Under the pieces are notes generated by a model. It was not told where the DNA came from, did no database searches, and saw nothing but the letters and a program-made list of their open reading frames with translations. A stretch of DNA of 64,000 bases, from assembly GCF_900115295.1 (NCBI RefSeq), contig NZ_FOVZ01000001.1, positions 310,001 to 374,000 on the forward strand. Reading direction: 5' to 3'. The DNA comes from Sphingomonas sp. OK281 (GTDB lineage: Bacteria; Pseudomonadota; Alphaproteobacteria; Sphingomonadales; Sphingomonadaceae). A program made the translations under genes and the position numbers. Of this stretch, positions 33,628-42,200 are shown one piece after another (the stretch's first letter is position 1; each line of letters opens with the position of its first letter).

Positions 33628-33790
33628 GATGCGCCCTCAATCTGTGTCAGGGTTTACGATAGGCAGCGTGGCGGACAAGGTGTGTTCTCGGCTCTGGCCA
33701 AGACCGCGGCAGTGACGCTCGACGGCCTTGTACATCGCCGAACTGCGATCTTGGTCCGGTTGCCGGACTGGAGCGTACCGCCGTCTGCGT

Positions 33791-34582
33791 TCAGCGGTGC
33801 CGGGCTGCGGTATCGACGGCGTATCGGCGGCGGGTGTCGGCGAGCGATCGGCGGGCTTCTTCGACGGCAAGTTCTTCCGTCTTGAACAGCAGGTGATCCA
33901 TCACGGCGGCCAAATGCGCGCGCATGGCGAGCCGCGCACCGTCGGCATCGCCGGCGCGCAACGCCTCGATTATCGAGGCATGCTCCTCGACGACCGGGCG
34001 GACCTTGGCGTCCCGAGCCTTGGCGTGGAGCAAGGCGCATTCCGGCGACGTGGATCGCAGGTGCCAGAGATCCTCGATCGTCCGCAGCACGCCAGCGTTG
34101 CGCGTGGCACCGGCGATGGTGAGGTGGAAGTCGCGGTCTGCCTCTTCGGTTACCTCCGACAGCAGGTTCTCGGCGGTCATCGCCTTGACCAGCGCGTCGA
34201 GCCGGTCGAGCTGATCGTCGGTGATGTGTAGCGCCGCGAGCGCCGCGGCCTCGCCCTCGAACAGCATTCGCGCTTCGGTCAGCTCGAACGCGGTGATCGC
34301 GAATCCGGGTTGTTCGCCTTGTCCCGGCAGGCGGGAGACATAGGCGCCCGAGCCGAGCCGGACCTCGATGAAGCCCTGAACTTCCAGAGCGATCAGCGCT
34401 TCGCGGACGGCCGGACGGCTGGCGCCGTACTCGATCGCCAACTCGCGCTCCGCGGGAAGGCGATCGCCGACCGCGAACGCACCCGAGTTCAGCTGCTCGA
34501 ACAGCTTGCGTGCGATCCGCTGATACAATCGGTCGTTCGGCACGGACGAAGCAGCTTCCTTGAAGCTGCTATCGGGCTGCAT
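33791..34582 (-). CDS. FadR-type GntR family regulator of the hexuronate locus
   Basis: A 263-residue transcription factor. The winged-helix domain is residues 15-85 (QRIARKLFEQLNSGAFAVGDRLPAERELAIEYGASRPAVREALIALE, seen in pieces), followed by an FCD ligand domain with RDFHLTIAGATRNAG and EEHASIIEAL, whose His and Asp residues usually hold a metal near the effector site. The ATG 34582 matches the family start. Its place between the GH39 gene and the divergent uxu operon makes it the likely repressor of both, with a hexuronate or KDG as effector; this is inferred, as the closest known counterparts are UxuR, ExuR and KdgR of the same family. Confidence 0.82.
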   Translation of the reverse strand: MQPDSSFKEAASSVPNDRLYQRIARKLFEQLNSGAFAVGDRLPAERELAIEYGASRPAVREALIALEVQGFIEVRLGSGAYVSRLPGQGEQPGFAITAFELTEARMLFEGEAAALAALHITDDQLDRLDALVKAMTAENLLSEVTEEADRDFHLTIAGATRNAGVLRTIEDLWHLRSTSPECALLHAKARDAKVRPVVEEHASIIEALRAGDADGARLAMRAHLAAVMDHLLFKTEELAVEEARRSLADTRRRYAVDTAARHR

Positions 34583-35113
34583 GCGGTTAACCGTCGACGC
34601 TCGCACTGGAATTACCAACCTAGATCTGTTTCGTACGACACGTACGCTACTCCGGTCGCAATTCAAAGCTCCGAGGCGGGCGCCGGCAGCAACGGTCAGG
34701 CTGGGGCCGACCAGCCTCGAACCGCAGGCCGTGACGACGTTGCGGTCGACCAACGGGTCGGCGCTGATGGCGGTGACCTGGGCGATCGAGCGATGCCGCC
34801 ATCCGGTACAAATGTCGGTGAACTAAGGCGCGCGCCGCGACGCTGCCGGTCGGACGCAAACCGTGCGGATGAATATCCTCGTCCAGCGGTGCCGCCGGAT
34901 TCTTGCGGTCTGGTTAGGCCACCTAGTGGAATTGGTTTCTCGGGCCAATCGAACTGCTGAAGACCGGCGCAATATGTCGGATTTAAGAAACCATTCCGTT
35001 TGAACTGGCATCAGCATCGCGCGCGCGGCTTTTTTCGGCCGCTGGAATGTCATCGCATTCGATACTGGTAAGGCCGATATCTCCATGCTATCCCCCGGCC
35101 ATAGGAGAGGCAA
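34583..35113 (+). other. Control region between the FadR-type regulator and the hexuronate operon
   Basis: 531 bases without a gene. It holds a 15-base palindrome (CGTAC-GACAC-GTACG, 34632-34646) near the regulator start and an 8-base inverted repeat TGGTTTCT (34933-34940) / AGAAACCA (34986-34993) 120 bases before the operon. Either could be an operator; FadR-type regulators bind short palindromes, and neither fits a consensus exactly. AGGAGA at 35103 is the ribosome-binding site of the first operon gene. Nothing else is recognised. Confidence 0.5.
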
Positions 35114-35836
35114 ATGATGACTGACCGTTTATCGCGGCGGATCGTCGCAGGCACCTCGGTGGTCGGCGTTTCGGCTGCCTCCGCGTACGCGCAGGTGCGA
35201 CGGGACGATAAGGCGCACGGTGTACGGTCCGGCCGGATGCCAGCGGTGGATTTGCCTTTTAACCAAGGGCATGTGCGGGCGCACCAGTCCTTGAACGGCA
35301 GAACGCCGGCCGGTCACGCGCGTGGCTTCTCCTGCTCCAGGCTGGATGCTGCCAGGCAGCAGGTGTCGATCGCCGAGACAATGCTGGTCGTGCGAGCCGA
35401 CGGCCGCGTTCCGGCAGGTAAGGTTGCCACTATCGCCGGCGTGCTGACATTGACGAGTGAGTTGCTCGTCCATCGCGGATCAAACGGTCCGGTGCGGTCG
35501 ACCGCGGTCGACTCCGGCTACGGCGGTATCGTCAATTTGGCTGGTTTCGGAACGACCGCGATTGCAGCGGCGCGTCAGGCCAGGATCGCCTTGGGCGCAG
35601 CCGTCGCAACTCCCTCGACCCGGCGCGGCGGGGTCGACGCCTGCCTTGCCCGCGGGAAGGTGGCCACGCCGATCAAGGCGGCCGTCAGCGCGCTCGACAT
35701 CGCCTGCAAGGCGGAGGGGCCGGCGAGGGCGTCGACCCGTAGCACCTCGGTGGTGGTGCGCGGCGGCAAGGTCCGACCGGCGTTCGTTCGTGCAATGGGC
35801 GACGCGATCGTCTCGATGATCGCGATCGCGCGATGA
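35114..35836 (+). CDS. Unknown exported protein, first gene of the hexuronate operon
   Basis: A 240-residue frame that I do not recognise as an intact protein. It starts MMTDRLSRRIVAGTSVVGV, a twin-arginine-like signal ending near AYA-Q (residue 27), with a good AGGAGA site, and overlaps the transporter start by ATGA, so it is translated. The middle is low in conserved patterns. Near residue 190, TPIKAAVSALDIACKAEG, followed further on by GGKVR, resembles the end of the capping domain of mandelate-racemase/enolase-superfamily enzymes, in which sugar-acid dehydratases occur. It may be a decayed or strongly diverged gene kept as an operon leader. Function is open. Confidence 0.45.
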   Translation: MMTDRLSRRIVAGTSVVGVSAASAYAQVRRDDKAHGVRSGRMPAVDLPFNQGHVRAHQSLNGRTPAGHARGFSCSRLDAARQQVSIAETMLVVRADGRVPAGKVATIAGVLTLTSELLVHRGSNGPVRSTAVDSGYGGIVNLAGFGTTAIAAARQARIALGAAVATPSTRRGGVDACLARGKVATPIKAAVSALDIACKAEGPARASTRSTSVVVRGGKVRPAFVRAMGDAIVSMIAIAR

Positions 35837-37119
35837 GTAACGGCCGCCGAGGGTGGCGCGACATACCGCTCAGGTGGCGGCTGATCGGACTGGTCACGCT
35901 GGGCACGATCCTCAACTACCTCGCGCGGTCGACGCTATCGGTCGCGGCACCGCAGTTGAAGACCGAATTCGGCATGACGACGGAGGATTACAGCTGGGTC
36001 GTGCTGGCGTTCCAGGCGAGCTACACGGTGATGCAGACGGTTGCCGGCGGCGTGCTCGACGTGCTCGGCACGCGGCTCGGCTTCTTCCTGTTCGCGGTCG
36101 GCTGGGCGCTCGCCAACATGGCGCACGCGTTGGCGACCGGATGGCCGAGCCTGGCGCTGTTCCGCGCCCTGCTGGGCGCCAGCGAGGCGGCGGCGATCCC
36201 GGCCGGGGCCAAGACCGTGTCGGAATGGTTCCCTCCGCGCGAACGCCCGCTGGCGACCAGCGTGTTCCAGATGGGCACGAGCGTCGGCAACATGATCGCG
36301 CCGCCGCTGGTCGCGTTCTGTATCCTCGCCTGGAACTGGCAAGCGGCGTTCGTCGTCACCGGCGGGCTGAGCCTGGTATGGGCGGGCCTGTGGTATTGGA
36401 GCTATCGCAGCCCCGCGGATCATCCGGCGCTCACCACTGCCGACCGCGCATCAATGATCGCGGCGCGCGACGAGGATGTCGATGCCAAGCCGGCAACGCG
36501 CAAAGACCTGCTGAAAAGCCGCGCCTTCTGGGGAATCGCGGTACCGCGTTTCCTGGCCGAACCGGCGTGGCAGACGTTCAATTTCTTCATACCCCTGTAT
36601 CTCGTCTCGGTGTGGAAACTCGATCTCAAGAGCATCGCGCTGTGGGCGTGGATGCCATTCCTCGCCGCCGATTTCGGCAGCCTGGCGGCCGGCATGCTGC
36701 CGGGCTGGCTGATGAAGCGCGGCGTGCCGCTGGTCGCGTCGCGCAAGATCACGATGACCGTCGGGGCGCTGTGCATGATTGGTCCCGCGTGTATCGGGCT
36801 GGCGGGATCGCCGGGCGTCGCGATCCTGCTGTTCTGCATCGGCGGCTTTGCCCACCAGATGCTGAGCGGTGCGTTGATCACCCTGTGCGCGGACATGTTC
36901 GACAGCCGTACCGTCGGCACCGCGAGCGGCATGGCGGGGACGTCGGCCTGGGTCGGCGGGATGCTGTTCACGCTGCTGATCGGGCAAAGCGCCGATGCGT
37001 GGGGATATGATCCGCTGTTCGCAGCGTTGGCGGCGCTCGATCTGCTGGCGGCGGGTGTTTTGTGGAGCCTGTTGCGCGCGACGCCGCGCATGGCTCGAGT
37101 TACTCGGGAAGGCAGATAA
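35833..37119 (+). CDS. exuT: MFS hexuronate transporter (ACS family, ExuT-like)
   Basis: A 428-residue inner-membrane transporter with 12 predicted helices of the anion:cation symporter family. ILNYLARSTLSVAAPQLKTEF opens helix 1-2, LGTRLGFFLFAVGWALANMAH carries the G-x3-D/R-x-G-type loop signature and GASEAAAIPAGAKTVSEWFPPRER is the ACS family block near residue 116. The operon context (UxuA, UxaC, UxuB, KdgK) makes glucuronate or galacturonate the probable substrate, with proton co-transport. The ATG overlaps the previous stop. Assignment of the symbol is by family and context only. Confidence 0.85.
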   Translation: MSNGRRGWRDIPLRWRLIGLVTLGTILNYLARSTLSVAAPQLKTEFGMTTEDYSWVVLAFQASYTVMQTVAGGVLDVLGTRLGFFLFAVGWALANMAHALATGWPSLALFRALLGASEAAAIPAGAKTVSEWFPPRERPLATSVFQMGTSVGNMIAPPLVAFCILAWNWQAAFVVTGGLSLVWAGLWYWSYRSPADHPALTTADRASMIAARDEDVDAKPATRKDLLKSRAFWGIAVPRFLAEPAWQTFNFFIPLYLVSVWKLDLKSIALWAWMPFLAADFGSLAAGMLPGWLMKRGVPLVASRKITMTVGALCMIGPACIGLAGSPGVAILLFCIGGFAHQMLSGALITLCADMFDSRTVGTASGMAGTSAWVGGMLFTLLIGQSADAWGYDPLFAALAALDLLAAGVLWSLLRATPRMARVTREGR

Positions 37120-37121
37120 GC

Positions 37122-38297
37122 GTGTTGATGACACAGACTATGCGGTGGTTCGGGCCGAACGATCCGGTGCGACTCCGCGACATCCGCCAAGCCGGCGCGA
37201 CCGGGGTGGTGACCGCGCTGCACGAGGTTCCCAACGGTGCGGTCTGGCCGCAGGATGCGATCGCCGCGCGCAAAGCGGAGATCCAGGCGGCAGGGCTTGA
37301 TTGGACGGTGGTCGAAAGCCTGCCGGTCAACGAGGCGCTGAAGACCCGGTCGGGCGACTGGGACATGCTGATCGACCGGTATCGCCAGAGCCTGCGCAAC
37401 CTTGCGGCGTGCGGCATCCGGGTCGTCACCTATAATTTCATGCCGCTGCTCGACTGGACGCGGACCGATCTCGCTTGGGAACTGCCCGATGGCGCCCGTG
37501 CGCTCCGCTTCGACCCGGTCGCGGTTGCCGCGTACGACCTGTTCATTCTGCGCCGCCCCGGTGCGTACGACGCGTACGACCTGGCGACGCAGGCGGCGGC
37601 CGAAGCGGGCTATGCGGCGATGGACGACGACGCACGCGCGACTCTCGAACGAACCATCATCGCCGGACTTCCGGGTAGCGAGGAAGGGTTCACCTCGCCG
37701 CAATTCCTCCGCGCGATTGAAGCCTATGCCGACGTCGATGCGGCGACGTTGCGCGACAATCATGTCGCGTTCCTCCAGGCGGTATGCCCGCTGGCGGACG
37801 AGCTCGGCGTGCAACTGGTGGTGCATCCCGACGACCCGCCGTTCCCGATCTTCGGCTTGCCCCGCGTGGTCAGCACCGAGGCGGACGTCGCCGATCTGTT
37901 CGCGCGCGTGCCCAACGCCTCGAACGGCCTGTGCCTGTGTACGGGTTCGTTCGGCGTGCGGGCGGACAACGACCTGCCGGGGATGGTCGACCGGCTGGGA
38001 TCGCGGATCGGCTTCCTGCATCTGCGATCGGTGCAACGCGAGGCGGACGGCGCGTTTCACGAGGCCGAGCATCTGGGCGGGGATGCCCGGATGGCCGCGG
38101 TGATGACCGCGGTCCACCGCCTGTCGGTCCGCGAGGGGCGGAGCATTCCGATGCGACCCGATCACGGCCACCAGATGCTCGACGATCTGAACCGGACCAC
38201 CAATCCGGGCTATTCGTTGCTGGGCCGGATGCGCGGGCTTGCCGAACTGCGTGGCCTCGAACGCGGCATCGCGCACGCTACAGGAGTTATGGCATGA
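37122..38297 (+). CDS. uxuA: Mannonate dehydratase
   Basis: A 391-residue enzyme that dehydrates D-mannonate to 2-keto-3-deoxy-D-gluconate, metal-dependent and cytoplasmic. The family opening MRWFGPNDPVRLRDIRQAGATG, TGVVTALHEVPNGAVW and the metal/substrate blocks VVTYNFMPLLDWTRTDL, VVHPDDPPFPIFGLPRVV and RPDHGHQML are all present. Starts in a row are GTG 37122, TTG 37125 and ATG 37128; GGAAGG lies 9 bases before the GTG, so it is chosen. It overlaps uxaC by ATGA. It is the third step of the hexuronate route here. Confidence 0.93.
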   Translation: MLMTQTMRWFGPNDPVRLRDIRQAGATGVVTALHEVPNGAVWPQDAIAARKAEIQAAGLDWTVVESLPVNEALKTRSGDWDMLIDRYRQSLRNLAACGIRVVTYNFMPLLDWTRTDLAWELPDGARALRFDPVAVAAYDLFILRRPGAYDAYDLATQAAAEAGYAAMDDDARATLERTIIAGLPGSEEGFTSPQFLRAIEAYADVDAATLRDNHVAFLQAVCPLADELGVQLVVHPDDPPFPIFGLPRVVSTEADVADLFARVPNASNGLCLCTGSFGVRADNDLPGMVDRLGSRIGFLHLRSVQREADGAFHEAEHLGGDARMAAVMTAVHRLSVREGRSIPMRPDHGHQMLDDLNRTTNPGYSLLGRMRGLAELRGLERGIAHATGVMA

Positions 38298-39706
38298 CCC
38301 GTCCGCTCCAGCTTCATCCCGACCGGCTGTTTCCCGCCGACCCGACGACGCGCGACATCGCGCGCGCGCTGTATGCGGAGATCGCCGACCTGCCGATCGT
38401 GAGCCCGCACGGGCACGTCGACCCGAACTGGTTCGCGGACGACCGCAACTGGACCGACGCGACGACGCTGTCGCTCGCGCCCGATCATTACCTGTTCCGC
38501 ATGCTCTACAGCCAGGGGGTCGACCTCGACGCGCTGGCGATCCCGCGCCGCGCGGGCCTTCCGGCGACCGATCCCCGCGCGGCCTGGCGTACGCTGGCCG
38601 AACACTACCACCTGTTTCGCGGCACCCCGTCGCGGCTCTGGCTCGATCACGTCTTCGCGGAGGTATTCGGGTTCGACGTCGCGCTGGAAGCGGCCACTGC
38701 CGATCGGTATTTCGATGCGATCGGCGAGAAGCTCGCGACCGAGGCGTTCCGGCCGCGCGCGCTGTTCGACCGGTTCCGCATCGATTTCCTCGCGACCACC
38801 GAGGGCGCACACGACAGCCTCGATGCACACCACCGGATCCGGGCGAGCGGCTGGAACGGACGCGTCGTCACGACCTATCGCCCCGACGGCGTCATCGACG
38901 TTGAACACGAGCAGTTCGCGGGTGCGCTGAGCCGCTTCGGCGATCTGACCGGGGAAGACGTGCAAAGCTGGCAGGGCTATCTCGCCGCGCATGCCAAGCG
39001 TCGCGCCGACTTCCGTGCAGCGGGCGCCACCGCGACCGATCACGGTCATCCGACCGCCGCAACCGCGAACCTGTCGACACCCGAATGCGAAGCGCTGTTC
39101 GCGCGGATCGTCGGCGGCAGCTGGACTCCGGCGGACGCCGAACTGTTCCGCGCGCAGATGCTGACCGAGATGGCGGCGATGAGCGTCGAGGACGGCATGG
39201 TGATGCAGATCCATCCCGGCTCGGTCCGCAATCACAATGCCGGGCTGTTCGCGAGCCATGGTCGCGACAAGGGCGCCGATATCCCCGGTCGCACCGACTA
39301 TGTCCATGCGCTGAAACCGCTGCTCGATCGGTTCGGGACCTCGACCGAGCTGTCGATCATTCTCTTCACGCTCGACGAGAGCGTCTATGCGCGTGAACTG
39401 GCGCCGCTCGCGGGCCATTATCCGTGCCTGAAGCTCGGGCCGAGCTGGTGGTTCCACGACAGCCCCGAGGGTATGCGGCGGTTCCGCGAGATGACGACAG
39501 AGACCGCGGGCTTCTACAATACGGTAGGCTTCAACGACGATACCCGCGCGTTCCTGTCGATCCCGGCGCGGCACGATGTCGCGCGGCGTGTCGATTGCGG
39601 CTTCCTGGCGCGTCTCGTCGCCGAGCACCGGCTGGAAGACTGGGAGGCGGCGGAGCTTGCGCATGAACTGACCAATGGCCTCGTGCGCAGGGCGTACCGG
39701 ATATGA
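38294..39706 (+). CDS. uxaC: Uronate isomerase
   Basis: A 470-residue amidohydrolase-superfamily enzyme that interconverts D-glucuronate and D-fructuronate, the entry step of the pathway. The HxH metal motif is in PIVSPHGHVDPNWF at about residue 35, with GMVMQIHPGSVRNHN, LKLGPSWWFHDSPEGMRRF and GFYNTVGFNDDTRAF as further active-site blocks, and the length is that of the family. ATG 38294 overlaps the uxuA stop and the stop overlaps uxuB, so all three are coupled. Confidence 0.94.
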   Translation: MTRPLQLHPDRLFPADPTTRDIARALYAEIADLPIVSPHGHVDPNWFADDRNWTDATTLSLAPDHYLFRMLYSQGVDLDALAIPRRAGLPATDPRAAWRTLAEHYHLFRGTPSRLWLDHVFAEVFGFDVALEAATADRYFDAIGEKLATEAFRPRALFDRFRIDFLATTEGAHDSLDAHHRIRASGWNGRVVTTYRPDGVIDVEHEQFAGALSRFGDLTGEDVQSWQGYLAAHAKRRADFRAAGATATDHGHPTAATANLSTPECEALFARIVGGSWTPADAELFRAQMLTEMAAMSVEDGMVMQIHPGSVRNHNAGLFASHGRDKGADIPGRTDYVHALKPLLDRFGTSTELSIILFTLDESVYARELAPLAGHYPCLKLGPSWWFHDSPEGMRRFREMTTETAGFYNTVGFNDDTRAFLSIPARHDVARRVDCGFLARLVAEHRLEDWEAAELAHELTNGLVRRAYRI

Positions 39707-41199
39707 GGCTGTCGCGTGCCACGCGGTCGCATGTGTCGGCGGACGTCGGGCAGCCCGCCATCGGGGCGGATGGCGCGAGCCGCAGGGTGCGGCGGATCGT
39801 CCATCTGGGTCTCGGCGCGTTCCACCGTGCGCATCAGGCGGTCTATACGCAGGACGCGGTGACGCCCGACGACGACTGGCGGATCACCGGCGTATCGCTG
39901 CGGTCGCCGCAAGTGCGCGACATGCTCGCGCCGCAGGATGGGCTGTACACCGTGACCGAGCGATCGAACGGCACCACGGCGACCCGCCTGATCTCGGTCA
40001 TCGACACGGTGCTGGTCGCGGCCGAGAACCCGGCGGCGGTGATCGACGCGCTCGCGGCGCACGACACCCACGTCGTGACGCTGACGGTCACCGAGAAAGG
40101 CTATTATCGCCATCCCGCGACGGGGCGGCTGCTGATCGACGATCCGGCGATCGCGCATGATCTGGGCGACGGCGTGCCGCGGACGATCTACGGCTATCTC
40201 GCCGCGGCGCTCGAGCGCCGCCGCGCGACCGGCGCGGGGGGGCTGACTCTGGTCTCGTGCGACAATCTTTCGGGCAACGGCACGCTGCTGATGCGCCTGC
40301 TGGGCGAATTCCTCGGACACCGCGATGCCGCGCTTGCCGGCTGGACCCGCGACCATGTCGCCGCGCCCGACACGATGGTCGACCGGATCGTGCCCGCCGC
40401 GACGCCGGCGAACCGCGCGACGATCGCAGCGGCGATCGGCGTCGACGATGCCGCGGCGCTTCTCACTGAGCCGTTTCGGCAATGGGTGATCGAGGACCGC
40501 TTTGCCGGCCCCCGGCCACGTTGGGAGATCGCGGGCGCGCAGATCGTGCAGGACGTCGCGCCCTTCGAACTGGCGAAGCTGCGGCTGTTGAACGCAAGCC
40601 ATTCGACGCTTGCCTATGCCGGTCTTCAGCTCGGTCACGCGTTCGTCCACGAGGCGGTCGCGGATCCAGACCTGCGCGCATTCGTCCTGGCGCAGATGAC
40701 GGAGGAGGCGGTGCCGAGCCTGCGCCCCGCGCCGGGCCTCGATCCGACGGCGTACATCGCCGCGCTGCTCGACCGGTTCGCCAATGCGGACCTCCACCAC
40801 CGGCTCGATCAGATCGCGGTGGACGGTTCGCAGAAGCTTCCGCAGCGCTGGATCGCGACCATCGAAGCGCGACTGGAGCGGGGCCTCGACAGCCCGCGGC
40901 ACGTGATGAGCCTTGCGGCCTGGATCGCGTACACCGCCGACGCGCCGGACATCGCCGACGATCCGATGGCGGCGCGCTATGCAGCGATCTGGGCGGCGAT
41001 CCAGGCGGCGATCCGGGCGGGAGCGGGGGGCGATCCGGGCGAGGTGGTCGACCGGTTCGTCGGCGAACTCGGCATCCTGTCTCCCGTGGTGCGCGACGAT
41101 CGCGCTACCGTGACGGTTCTCGCCGAGGCGGTCGCGCTCTGGCAGACCGATGGTCCGCGCGCCGCGCTGCGCGCCGCGATCCAGGAGCCCGCGCGATGA
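39703..41199 (+). CDS. uxuB: Fructuronate reductase (mannitol dehydrogenase family)
   Basis: A 498-residue NAD-dependent polyol dehydrogenase of the long-chain mannitol dehydrogenase family, reducing D-fructuronate to D-mannonate. IVHLGLGAFHRAHQAVYTQD is the N-terminal nucleotide-binding region, LTVTEKGYYRH and LVSCDNLSGNG follow, and KLRLLNASHSTLAYAG with the catalytic lysine near residue 290 and the conserved His and Asn is the active site. It overlaps uxaC before it and kdgK after it by 4 bases each. Assignment to UxuB rather than UxaB (altronate) rests on UxuA in the same operon. Confidence 0.9.
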   Translation: MRLSRATRSHVSADVGQPAIGADGASRRVRRIVHLGLGAFHRAHQAVYTQDAVTPDDDWRITGVSLRSPQVRDMLAPQDGLYTVTERSNGTTATRLISVIDTVLVAAENPAAVIDALAAHDTHVVTLTVTEKGYYRHPATGRLLIDDPAIAHDLGDGVPRTIYGYLAAALERRRATGAGGLTLVSCDNLSGNGTLLMRLLGEFLGHRDAALAGWTRDHVAAPDTMVDRIVPAATPANRATIAAAIGVDDAAALLTEPFRQWVIEDRFAGPRPRWEIAGAQIVQDVAPFELAKLRLLNASHSTLAYAGLQLGHAFVHEAVADPDLRAFVLAQMTEEAVPSLRPAPGLDPTAYIAALLDRFANADLHHRLDQIAVDGSQKLPQRWIATIEARLERGLDSPRHVMSLAAWIAYTADAPDIADDPMAARYAAIWAAIQAAIRAGAGGDPGEVVDRFVGELGILSPVVRDDRATVTVLAEAVALWQTDGPRAALRAAIQEPAR

Positions 41200-42200
41200 C
41201 CGATACGCTACTCTGCTTCGGCGAGATGCTGTTGCGTCTTGCCGCACCCGACCGCGGCCACCTGTTCCAGGACGCCAGGCTCGATGCGCATTTCGGCGGT
41301 GCGGAGGCCAATGTCGCGGTCGCGCTGGCCCGGATCGGCGCACCCGCCGCGCTCATCACCACCTTGCCGCACGGGCCGCTCGGCGACGCTGCGCTCGAGA
41401 CCGTCCGTGCAGCCGGCGTCGACGTGTCTAGGGTCCAGCGCGCGGACGGCCGGCTCGGCCTCTATTTCCTGTCGCCGCCTAGCGGCGCGCGCGGCGCGCA
41501 CATCGTCTACGACCGGCTGGACAGCAGTTTCGCCGTCACTCCGTCCGAGGCCTATGACTGGCCGGCGTTGCTCGACGGGGTGTCCTGGCTGCATCTGTCG
41601 GGGATCATTCCGGCGATCGGCCCGGCCGCCGCGCGGCTGTCGCTCGACGCGATCGTCGCGGCCCGGGCGGCGGGCGTCAAGGTCTCGTTCGACGGCAATT
41701 TCAGGGCGAGCATGTGGGCGCGCTGGTGCCCCGATCCACAGCCGATCCTGCTCGAGCACGTCGCGAGCGCGGACCTGCTGTTCGGCAACCATCGCGACAT
41801 CGCGCTGTTGCTCGGCGAGCCGTTCTCGGGAGACACGCCGGCGACGCGACGCGCGGCTTGCGAGGCGGCCTTCGCCCGGTTCCCGCAGCTCGGTTGGATC
41901 GCCTCGACGGCGCGCCAGGTCGTGGATGCCGATACGCACCGGCTGTCCGCGCGGGTCGATCGACGCAAGGAATGGTTCGAGACCGAGACGATCGCGGTGA
42001 CCCAGATCGTCGACCGGATCGGCACGGGGGATGCCTTTGCCGCGGGGGTGCTGTCGTGCCTCGAGGACGGCTGTTCCGCCGCGGCCGAACGAGGGTTGGG
42101 GCTTGCCGCTCTCAAACATGCGACCGCGGGTGATCAGAGCAGGACCACCTCGACCGATCTCGCGGCGTTCACCGGGATGCCGTCAGATGTTCGCCGGTAA
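41196..42200 (+). CDS. kdgK: 2-keto-3-deoxygluconate kinase
   Basis: A 334-residue PfkB-family sugar kinase that phosphorylates KDG to KDPG. It opens LLCFGEMLLRLAAPDR with the first PfkB signature, FGGAEANVAVALARIGA, and ends with QIVDRIGTGDAFAAGVLSC, the second signature containing the catalytic aspartate and the anion hole. It is the last gene of the operon and ends 18 bases inside the convergent MFS gene. The KDPG aldolase that completes the route is not in the window. Confidence 0.92.
   Translation: MTDTLLCFGEMLLRLAAPDRGHLFQDARLDAHFGGAEANVAVALARIGAPAALITTLPHGPLGDAALETVRAAGVDVSRVQRADGRLGLYFLSPPSGARGAHIVYDRLDSSFAVTPSEAYDWPALLDGVSWLHLSGIIPAIGPAAARLSLDAIVAARAAGVKVSFDGNFRASMWARWCPDPQPILLEHVASADLLFGNHRDIALLLGEPFSGDTPATRRAACEAAFARFPQLGWIASTARQVVDADTHRLSARVDRRKEWFETETIAVTQIVDRIGTGDAFAAGVLSCLEDGCSAAAERGLGLAALKHATAGDQSRTTSTDLAAFTGMPSDVRR

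Noticed and set aside
34647..34859. Possible DJ-1/PfpI-like remnant (VDRNVVTACG) in the control region before the hexuronate operon
   Set aside because: Only a short match in a frame without start or surrounding similarity.
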